From NCBI GenBank assembly GCA_029263435.1, contig JAJCXL010000073.1:1-10568 (forward strand): a DNA stretch of 10,568 bases. Direction: 5' to 3'. The notes under the pieces were generated by a model. That model worked only from the letters and a program-made list of their open reading frames with translations, made no database searches and was not told the DNA's origin. Numbering within the stretch: the first letter of the stretch is position 1; the number at the start of each line of letters is the position of its first letter. A program made the translations under genes and the position numbers. This stretch comes from Acidobacteriota bacterium (lineage in GTDB: Bacteria; Acidobacteriota; Vicinamibacteria; Marinacidobacterales; SMYC01). This document shows, one piece after another, positions 1 through 5,475 of this stretch.

Positions 1-46
1 ACCTATCATCGAAGAAACGCGCTACCGTGACCTTGGAGGATTAGCG

Positions 47-1015
47 ATGACTCGCCAGGAGCTGGAACGAAAGCACGAAAAGACGGCGCCTGGCACAACG
101 CTCGTGGGCAAGCTGTCCGGGAAGAAGATCGTCATCCCGAATGTCGATGCGCCACCGATGCCGGCGCTCGCACCCCCAGGCGTCATTCACGACGGTGTCA
201 AAGCCGACACTTTCGGAGATATCGACGGGTCCAGCAGCTACCCCGACGTGAGGAGCTTCCGACGCAAGTTCGGCCTCGTGATTCCCGCCACCAATACCAG
301 CATGGAGCACGAGCTCTGGAGCATCATCTTCAACAATCGCGGAGCAGGCGGGCTCGACGGCGTGGGCCTTCACACCGCCAATGTCATTACCCCAAAGCCG
401 AAGCTGGAAACGGACGATGATCTCATCGAGTACAAGAGACAGTTCCTCGGAGGGCTACGTTCGGCGATGGACGTCGCCTCCTTGGCGCAGCCTCAGTACA
501 TGATCATGGGCATGAGTCTCGAGCACATCCTGTCGGGCATCGACGAGATCCGCGCGCCCATGGAAGACGTCGCGACCTATTCCGGACTGTCGTGGGCGAC
601 CTGGCACGACGCCGTTCATGCGGCGCTGACCAAGTATCGAGCGAAGAGGATCGGTATTCTGTCCCCGTTCGACAAGAAGGGAAACGCGTTCGCGACGCGG
701 ATGTTCGAAGATCTCGGCTTCGAGGTCGTGTCGAGCGTGGGGTTTTCTTGCGCGAATGCACTCCACATTGCTCACATTCCGAACTGGGCCAAGGAGAAAG
801 CCATCACGGAGCTACTCGCAACGGACGAGAACCGTTTGGATGCAGTGGTCCAGTGTGGCACCAACATGAGCCTGATCGATGTCACGGAGTCGCTGGAGCC
901 TGTCGTCGGGGTGCCGATCCTGGGCATCAACGCGGTAACGTTGTGGTACGCCTTGCGCGAGAATGGCTTCGATGGCCCTTTGGCCGGAGCCGGAAGACTG
1001 CTCCGAGACTTCTGA
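47..1015 (+). CDS. Asp/Glu racemase superfamily enzyme, arylmalonate decarboxylase / maleate isomerase-like
   Basis: 322 aa. The catalytic domain starts near residue 74 with FGLVIPATNTSMEHELW, the N-terminal signature of the maleate isomerase/arylmalonate decarboxylase branch. The C-terminal lobe has DAVVQCGTN (Cys270, the expected catalytic cysteine), GVPILGINAVTLW, and a GAGRLL end that recalls the GYGRLF end of arylmalonate decarboxylase. At the first-lobe site, where maleate isomerase and the racemases carry a second Cys, this protein has MGMS (154-157), like the MGTS of the decarboxylase. A one-cysteine decarboxylase or lyase on a small dicarboxylate is therefore more likely than a two-base racemase; the substrate is unknown. 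Residues 1-70 are a polar, proline-containing extension not typical of the family. ATG 47 is preceded by GGAGGA with 6-nt spacing, which favours this start, but the frame is open back to the window edge, so a longer protein is possible. The GIY-YIG-like gene follows after 36 bp. Confidence 0.85.
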   Translation: MTRQELERKHEKTAPGTTLVGKLSGKKIVIPNVDAPPMPALAPPGVIHDGVKADTFGDIDGSSSYPDVRSFRRKFGLVIPATNTSMEHELWSIIFNNRGAGGLDGVGLHTANVITPKPKLETDDDLIEYKRQFLGGLRSAMDVASLAQPQYMIMGMSLEHILSGIDEIRAPMEDVATYSGLSWATWHDAVHAALTKYRAKRIGILSPFDKKGNAFATRMFEDLGFEVVSSVGFSCANALHIAHIPNWAKEKAITELLATDENRLDAVVQCGTNMSLIDVTESLEPVVGVPILGINAVTLWYALRENGFDGPLAGAGRLLRDF

Positions 1016-1051
1016 GGGGCATCGCGGCCTCACGACGGAAAAGTGCATCGA

Positions 1052-1390
1052 ATGGATCGCAAAGAAGCACGACGGAAGTACAAAGAGACGGCGCGCCCGG
1101 CGGGCGTCTATCGGGTCCTGCGAAAATTGAGCGGACGCGCGTTGTTGGGCGCGAGCCCCGATGCGCCCGCGATGTTGAATCGTATCCAAGCGCAGCTTCG
1201 AATGAGGTCGCACCCCAACCGACAGCTCCAAGCGGACTGGGCGTCTGACGGCCCCGAGGGATTTTCGTTCGAGGTGCTCGACCTGTTGCCGCCATTGGAC
1301 AGCCCGGGTCAAGATCCGAGCGACGACCTCGACACGCTCGTCGAGCTTTGGCGCGACAAGCTCGACCTCCGCCCGGAGGATTCGTACTAG
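1052..1390 (+). CDS. Small GIY-YIG nuclease-like protein
   Basis: 112 aa from ATG 1052. An in-frame GTG at 1043 adds only three residues; GGAAAAG at 1037-1043 is better spaced for the ATG. The sequence reads as a compact GIY-YIG family protein: GVY at 18-20, then a short strand ending in LLGAS at 31-35 in place of YIG, then NR at 43-44 (candidate catalytic Arg), then SHPN and LQADW at 53-63, and FEVL at 73-76 (Glu74). This arrangement (KYKETARPAGVY, a G-S/A-S strand, SHPNRxLQxDW) is typical of a stand-alone bacterial GIY-YIG-like group of unknown role. The second Tyr of the name motif is absent, so nuclease activity is not assured. The C-terminal 35 residues are acidic. It sits 36 bp after the racemase-like gene and 14 bp before the helical-repeat gene, so co-transcription is likely. 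Confidence 0.75.
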   Translation: MDRKEARRKYKETARPAGVYRVLRKLSGRALLGASPDAPAMLNRIQAQLRMRSHPNRQLQADWASDGPEGFSFEVLDLLPPLDSPGQDPSDDLDTLVELWRDKLDLRPEDSY

Positions 1391-1404
1391 AGGGTGGCAT
1401 ACCG

Positions 1405-2052
1405 ATGACCTCTTCCGACCGGGTCCTGCGAGACCGAGTCATCCAGATGTCCCCCGCGAGCCCCGCAAGAGCCATCGAGCTCGCCAAGCGCATCGTTGAC
1501 CCGTGGTATCGGTGCCAGGCGTTGGCCCACGTCGCCCACGAGACCTCCGACCTTCGTCAAAAGAAGCGTTTCTTGCGTAGAGCGTTCGCGGCGGCGGCGG
1601 AGCTGTCCGACCTCAACCGAAAGGTAACGGTCTCGGCCTGGCCGCTCAAGGTCCTGTGCCACAGTCCCGGCGCCGGAGATCTTACCGCTGAGACCGAACG
1701 TCTCCTCCACTCCGCTCGCGAGATAACGAGTCCCGTGCAGCGCGCGGACGCATTGAATCTTGTACTCGGGTCATTGCTCGAGGCGTCGAAGCCGCTTTTC
1801 GTCAAAGCGCTCCAGAACTTCACGGCAGCCTGCTGCGCTCCGCTCGCGAGCGGGGGACGCAACAAGAAGGGCGATGCCCTCCTCGTCCCCTGGATAGCGA
1901 TCGTCGATCGTCTCGACCGCGCGTTGGCGAGAGAGCTTCTCGAGTCGCTGTCGAGCTCCGCCTCGCGAAAGCGCGCGTCGGCCGCGCTGAAGGATTCGCA
2001 GCATTTGAGCTCGACCGATCTCTGCACCTGGCCCAACATTGCTCGCGATTGA
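1405..2052 (+). CDS. Hypothetical alpha-helical repeat protein
   Basis: 215 aa from ATG 1405, with the purine-rich GAGGGTGG just upstream; the frame is open further upstream, but that would overlap the preceding gene. I do not recognise a named family. A degenerate helix-turn-helix unit recurs: residues 20-45 (AIELAKRIVDPWYRCQALAHVA), 59-84 (AAAAELSDLNRKVTVSA), 96-124 (LLHSAREITSPVQRADALNLV) and 170-196 (LARELLESLSSSASRKRASAAL). Each has an Ala/Leu helix, a short S/D-P turn, an Arg, and a second Ala/Leu helix, as in TPR-like or HEAT-like solenoids. This suggests a protein-interaction scaffold in the cytoplasm; no signal peptide or membrane segment is visible. The unit at 140-160 is interrupted by a Cys/Gly-rich, basic stretch. 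Its stop overlaps the start of the FKBP-like gene by 4 nt (TTGA), which implies coupled translation. Function unknown. Confidence 0.7.
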   Translation: MTSSDRVLRDRVIQMSPASPARAIELAKRIVDPWYRCQALAHVAHETSDLRQKKRFLRRAFAAAAELSDLNRKVTVSAWPLKVLCHSPGAGDLTAETERLLHSAREITSPVQRADALNLVLGSLLEASKPLFVKALQNFTAACCAPLASGGRNKKGDALLVPWIAIVDRLDRALARELLESLSSSASRKRASAALKDSQHLSSTDLCTWPNIARD

Positions 2053-2456
2053 AGCTCGTGGCCAAGTCGATGCGCTCGGGACTGAAGCTGCTCGCGGACG
2101 ATCCTGGCACCGGACCGGCTATCGAGCGACAGCACGTTTATCAGATCAGACTAAGAATGTGGCTCAGCAAGGGCGAGCCGGTGAGGTGGAGCCGGCCTTG
2201 GGGAGCCGTGGACCGAGCACGGCTCGAAGACGACGGCGAGACGTTGATCACGGATGTCCGCATCGATCGGGTATCTCTCGTCAACGGACTCTTCTACGGG
2301 GTGCAAGGAATGCGGATCGGCGGCACGCGGAAGCTCGAGATCTCGCCGCATTTGGCGTTTCGCGAGGCGGGTATCCCGGGGACGATTCCCGAGAACGCCG
2401 TCATCACGGCCGAGATAACGATCCTCGAGGAACGCCACTTCGGAGCAAAGCCATGA
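2049..2456 (+). CDS. Divergent FKBP-type peptidyl-prolyl isomerase
   Basis: 135 aa from TTG 2049; ATG 2070 is an alternative start that keeps the whole domain. The C-terminal half is clearly FKBP-like: VQGMRIGGTRKLEISPHLAF (85-104), then GIPGTIPENAV (108-118) and a final strand AEITILEE, matching the FKBP pattern of G-M-x-V-G-G-x-R, I-P-P, G-x-P-G-x-I-P-x-N-A. The N-terminal half has GTGPA followed by strands but lacks the usual F-D-S-S loop; a WSRPWG segment (47-52) stands there. By eye, the pocket Trp of FKBP12 (before the E-E-G turn) is Leu81, its Tyr82 is Phe104, and its His87 is Ile109. Isomerase activity may thus be altered. No signal peptide is seen, so it is probably cytoplasmic. The start codon overlaps the stop of the helical-repeat gene (TTGA), so the two are likely co-translated. 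Confidence 0.8.
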   Translation: MKLVAKSMRSGLKLLADDPGTGPAIERQHVYQIRLRMWLSKGEPVRWSRPWGAVDRARLEDDGETLITDVRIDRVSLVNGLFYGVQGMRIGGTRKLEISPHLAFREAGIPGTIPENAVITAEITILEERHFGAKP

Positions 2457-2493
2457 AACGCCGCGCTCTGCTAGTGGGGTGTAGAGTAGGGTC

Positions 2494-3123
2494 GTGAACG
2501 CGACCGCCGAAGCTCGACCTGCACGTGAGGCGTCCGGACTCCGTGAAGGACGACGCCTCGAGATCTTCACGATCGGATGGAACGTGATCGAGGCGGCGGT
2601 ATCGATTGGAGCTGGGATCTTGGCCGGCTCGGCTGCCCTCGTAGGCTTCGGCATCGACGCGGTCATCGAGAGCGGCTCCGGTGCGGTCTTGTTGTGGCGG
2701 CTCCAGGATCGCGAGGATCACACAGAGCGTGAGTCGACGGCCCTCCGATGGGTCGGGGCTTCGTTTCTGGCGCTGGCAGCTTGGGTCGGCTACGACGCCG
2801 CGCGCTCGATCTGGCTCAGGGAGATTCCGTCGGTCAGCTATGCCGGGATCTCGATCGCGGCTCTATCGCTCATCGTGATGCCGTGGCTCGCGCGCCAGAA
2901 ACGGCGGGTCGCCGCAGAGATCGGAAGCCGCGCACTGGAGTCCGACTCGCGCCAGACGAGCCTTTGCGCTTATCTCTCCGCGATACTTCTCGGCGGTCTC
3001 GTGTTGAACGCCACCCTCGGATGGTGGTGGGCCGATTCGGTGGCGGCCCTGCTCATGGTTCCGATCATCGCGAACGAAGGATTGGAAGCTCTACGAGGTG
3101 AGCGGTGCGACGATTGCTGTTGA
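2494..3123 (+). CDS. Cation transporter, CDF / TMEM163-like
   Basis: 209 aa from GTG 2494, with a weak AGTAGGG upstream. It has about six membrane segments (roughly 24-44, 47-68, 86-104, 115-132, 156-176, 179-197). The first two carry the cation-diffusion-facilitator-like pattern: WNVIEAAVSIGAGILAGSAAL, then FGIDAVIES with Asp55 and Glu59 positioned like the metal-binding residues of TM2. The fifth segment follows LESDSRQTSLCAYLS, and the sixth begins WWADS with Asp181; both patterns are typical of the short bacterial cation transporters related to TMEM163. It lacks the cytoplasmic C-terminal domain of full CDF proteins and ends in CDDCC, a possible metal-binding tail. Likely role: export of a divalent metal such as Zn2+, with the metal not determined. 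Its 3' end overlaps the next gene, and a Ca2+ antiporter follows, so a shared role in cation homeostasis is plausible. Confidence 0.8.
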   Translation: MNATAEARPAREASGLREGRRLEIFTIGWNVIEAAVSIGAGILAGSAALVGFGIDAVIESGSGAVLLWRLQDREDHTERESTALRWVGASFLALAAWVGYDAARSIWLREIPSVSYAGISIAALSLIVMPWLARQKRRVAAEIGSRALESDSRQTSLCAYLSAILLGGLVLNATLGWWWADSVAALLMVPIIANEGLEALRGERCDDCC

Positions 3124-3529
3124 TCGACACTCGTCCAGCCAGGCCGAACGCGAGTCCCCGTTGATTTTCGTTGTCGTCGAAGACGGCACCGTCGAGGTCA
3201 TCGAAGACTTGGAGGAAGCCAAGCGCTACGAGCCCATCGACGTCGAGAGCTACGTCTTCACCTTCTACGATTCCGATGGCACCTGGCTCCGCCCACGCTT
3301 CACCGAGCCAAACCGTTCCCGACTCTTCGGGCTGATCGTGACGCCGGGCACGTTCGAGCTAGAACGGAGCGCCGACTTGGATCCGGCGGTAGACCCGTTC
3401 GACGTCGCCATGCGGGAAGCGGACGCTCTCACTCCGAATCCGCACTTCTCGACTCTGCAAGAGATCACTCTCGCGGTCGCCACCCTAAGAGGAGCCACCA
3501 AGAAGGGCGGCCCGCTGCAATGTGGGTGA
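3098..3529 (+). CDS. Hypothetical acidic protein between two cation transporters
   Basis: 143 aa from GTG 3098, which overlaps the cation transporter by 26 nt. A later start at TTG 3161 would remove the overlap and leave 122 aa beginning at LIFVVVEDG. The later start is possible because the first 21 residues are polar and unlike a domain. The core (residues 22-90) looks like a small mixed alpha/beta fold: LIFVVVEDGTVEVIEDLEEA, SYVFTFYDSDGTW, then LFGLIVTPGTFELER. It is strongly acidic, with many Asp/Glu, and has no membrane segment or signal peptide. No named family is recognised. The stop overlaps the start of the antiporter by 10 nt (ATGTGGGTGA), so all three are probably translated together. 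A regulatory or accessory role for the flanking transporters is a guess from position only. Confidence 0.7.
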   Translation: MSGATIAVDRHSSSQAERESPLIFVVVEDGTVEVIEDLEEAKRYEPIDVESYVFTFYDSDGTWLRPRFTEPNRSRLFGLIVTPGTFELERSADLDPAVDPFDVAMREADALTPNPHFSTLQEITLAVATLRGATKKGGPLQCG

Positions 3530-4461
3530 GCGTCGGCCAGGCCGCCGCGAGCTTGCTATTGCTCTATCTCGGCGGAGAGTGGCTCGTTCGTGGCGCGTCG
3601 GCTCTGGCCGCGCGGCTCGGGATCTCCTCGCTCGCGATAGGTCTGACCGTCGTCGCGTTCGGCACCAGTGCACCGGAGCTCGTCGTCTCGCTGCAAGCGG
3701 CGCTCGGCGGCGCGAACGATATCTCGGTCGCGAACGTGGTCGGCTCCAACATCGCGAACATTGCGCTTATTCTCGGGCTTTCGGCGCTACTTAGTCCGGC
3801 AAAGGTTCACGCCAAGATTCTCAGGGTCGACGCACCTCTCATGATCTTCATTTCGCTCGCGCTCGTCGGCATATTGGCGAACGGTACGGCCTCCCGCATC
3901 GAGGGATCGCTGTTGCTCGTCGGGCTGCTCGTCTATGTCGGGCTCACTTTCCGGCAGGCCGGACGGGAGTCGCAGGAAACCAAAGAGCAGTTCTCATCAG
4001 CGGCTCCCGGGAGCACAGTCGGGGCAGGCAAAGCCAGCTCGTTGGTTCTCGTCGGCCTCGCGGTCCTCCTGGCGGGCGGATACCTTCTCGTCGACTCGGC
4101 AGTCACCCTCGCGACGGCCCTTGGGTTGAGCCAGGCGGTCATCGGACTCACGGTCGTCGCCGTCGGAACCAGCCTTCCGGAGCTTGCGACGTCAGTAACG
4201 GCTTCACTAAGAGGTCAAGGGGACATCGCGATCGGTAACGTGGTCGGCAGCAACATCTTCAACATTCTCGGTATCATCGGGGGCACCGCCTTGGTACAGC
4301 CGCTGGCGATGGGCGCCATCACGTGGCTCGACCTGACGGTGATGGTGGCTCTCGCCTGCCTGCTCACAGTGTTTCTTTTCACGGGCATGCGGCTCGGGCG
4401 CGTCGAAGGCGCCGTTCTACTCGCGATCTATGTTCTCTACGTGAGCTGGCAGCTCGCGTAA
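3520..4461 (+). CDS. Calcium/sodium antiporter, CaCA family (YrbG-like)
   Basis: 313 aa, the usual length for YrbG-type exchangers, with about ten membrane segments. The two inverted alpha-repeats are complete. Alpha-1 has IGLTVVAFGTSAPELVVS (40-57) and VVGSNIANI (73-81). Alpha-2 has IGLTVVAVGTSLPELATS (208-225) and VVGSNIFNI (241-249). Glu53 and Glu221 in the GTS-x-PE motifs and the two GSN motifs are the ion-coordinating residues known in this family. A hydrophilic loop (about 144-172) separates the halves, as expected for the central cytoplasmic loop. It exchanges Ca2+ against Na+ or H+ across the inner membrane. The ATG lies inside the 3' end of the acidic hypothetical gene, with only a distant AGAAGGG upstream, so translation probably depends on coupling. 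pfkA follows 26 bp later. Confidence 0.95.
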   Translation: MWVSVGQAAASLLLLYLGGEWLVRGASALAARLGISSLAIGLTVVAFGTSAPELVVSLQAALGGANDISVANVVGSNIANIALILGLSALLSPAKVHAKILRVDAPLMIFISLALVGILANGTASRIEGSLLLVGLLVYVGLTFRQAGRESQETKEQFSSAAPGSTVGAGKASSLVLVGLAVLLAGGYLLVDSAVTLATALGLSQAVIGLTVVAVGTSLPELATSVTASLRGQGDIAIGNVVGSNIFNILGIIGGTALVQPLAMGAITWLDLTVMVALACLLTVFLFTGMRLGRVEGAVLLAIYVLYVSWQLA

Positions 4462-4487
4462 CCTCTTTCGATGGAGAATCGTTTTAG

Positions 4488-5468
4488 ATGACCGACAAGA
4501 CTAAAGCTGTCGCCGTGCTCACGAGCGGGGGTGACGCGCCAGGCATGAACGCCGCGATCCGCAGCGTCGTCCGGATGGCCACGCATGGCGGCTACCGTGT
4601 GATCGGATTTCAGCGCGGCTATGACGGCTTGATGGCCGACGATGGGATCGAGCTAGAGCCGCGCTCGGTCTCGAACATCCTTCAAAGAGGCGGGACCATT
4701 CTGAAAACCGCGAGGAGTATCGAATTCCAAGCCGATAAAGGCTGCGCGCAAGCGGCGCAGGTGCTCGACGCTCACGGCGTCGGAGGGCTCGTGGTCATCG
4801 GTGGAGACGGAAGCTTCCGGGGCGCGCACGCGCTCGGACGCGCATGGACCGGAGCCATCGTCGGTGTCCCGGCAACGATCGACAACGATATTTCCGGAAC
4901 GGACGAGACCATCGGGTTCGATACCGCGCTCAACACCGCCCTCGAAGCCATCGACCGCCTCCGCGACACCGCGAGCGCACATGAACGCCTGTTTCTCGTC
5001 GAAGTCATGGGTCGTCACTCGGGATTCATCGCACTCGCGGTAGGCACGGCCGGGGGTGCGGAAGAGATTCTCGTCCCGGAGGTCGACACCGATCTCGATG
5101 CGTGTGCGGCGAGGCTCGTAGCCGCCAGAGAGAAAGGAAAGACGATGAGCATCGTCGTCTGCGCGGAAGGGGAGAACCAAAGTGGCGCCTTCGCCGTCGC
5201 TAGAGAGCTCGAACAAAGAACCGGGTTCGTCCCGACGGTCACCGTGCTCGGCCATATCCAGCGCGGCGGCCGTCCCAGCGCACGCGATCGGATCCTGGCC
5301 ACGAAGCTTGGTGCTTTCGCGGTGACGGCGATTCAACGAGGAAGTACCGACGTGATGGTCGGCGACGTTCGAGGAGAGCTCGTGCTCAGCTCTCTCGAGA
5401 AGAGTGCCGCGGACAAGAAGGGGCTCGACCCGTTCCTGCTCGAGCTGATTCAAGTACTCGCTCAGTAG
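4488..5468 (+). CDS. pfkA: ATP-dependent 6-phosphofructokinase
   Basis: 326 aa, near the 320 aa of E. coli PfkA. It phosphorylates fructose 6-phosphate to fructose 1,6-bisphosphate in glycolysis, in the cytoplasm. Visible motifs: LTSGGDAPGMNAAIR (11-25, nucleotide binding), VVIGGDGSF (102-110), TIDND (130-134; Asp132 is the catalytic base), MGRHSG (174-179), and GHIQRGG (255-261). Gly108 in GGDG corresponds to E. coli Gly104, which marks ATP-using enzymes (Asp in PPi enzymes). The residue before TIDND is Ala129, where ATP enzymes usually have Gly and PPi enzymes Lys; a small residue still suggests ATP. ATG 4488 has GGAGA about 10 nt upstream. It is last in the plus-strand run, with only 7 bp to the stop of the convergent sulfatase-like gene. 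I see no terminator hairpin in that gap. Confidence 0.96.
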   Translation: MTDKTKAVAVLTSGGDAPGMNAAIRSVVRMATHGGYRVIGFQRGYDGLMADDGIELEPRSVSNILQRGGTILKTARSIEFQADKGCAQAAQVLDAHGVGGLVVIGGDGSFRGAHALGRAWTGAIVGVPATIDNDISGTDETIGFDTALNTALEAIDRLRDTASAHERLFLVEVMGRHSGFIALAVGTAGGAEEILVPEVDTDLDACAARLVAAREKGKTMSIVVCAEGENQSGAFAVARELEQRTGFVPTVTVLGHIQRGGRPSARDRILATKLGAFAVTAIQRGSTDVMVGDVRGELVLSSLEKSAADKKGLDPFLLELIQVLAQ

Positions 5469-5475
5469 TAACGCC

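Noticed and set aside
1..46. Tail of an upstream gene
   Set aside because: Two frames end in stops (TGA at 28-30, TAG at 42-44) and one is open into the first gene; 46 bases are too few to say which, if any, is coding.
592..1248. 218-codon plus-strand frame across the racemase-like and GIY-YIG-like genes
   Set aside because: It runs in another frame over two recognisable genes, is Arg-rich with no domain pattern, and is what high-GC DNA produces by chance.
4653..5453. 266-codon minus-strand frame opposite pfkA
   Set aside because: It is a mirror of the strongly conserved pfkA coding frame; its composition (Arg/Glu/Asp rich, no hydrophobic core) is that of an antisense shadow.
5469..5475. 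Shared bidirectional terminator between pfkA and the sulfatase-like gene
   Set aside because: The 7-bp gap and adjacent gene ends show no inverted repeat with a T-tract on either strand.
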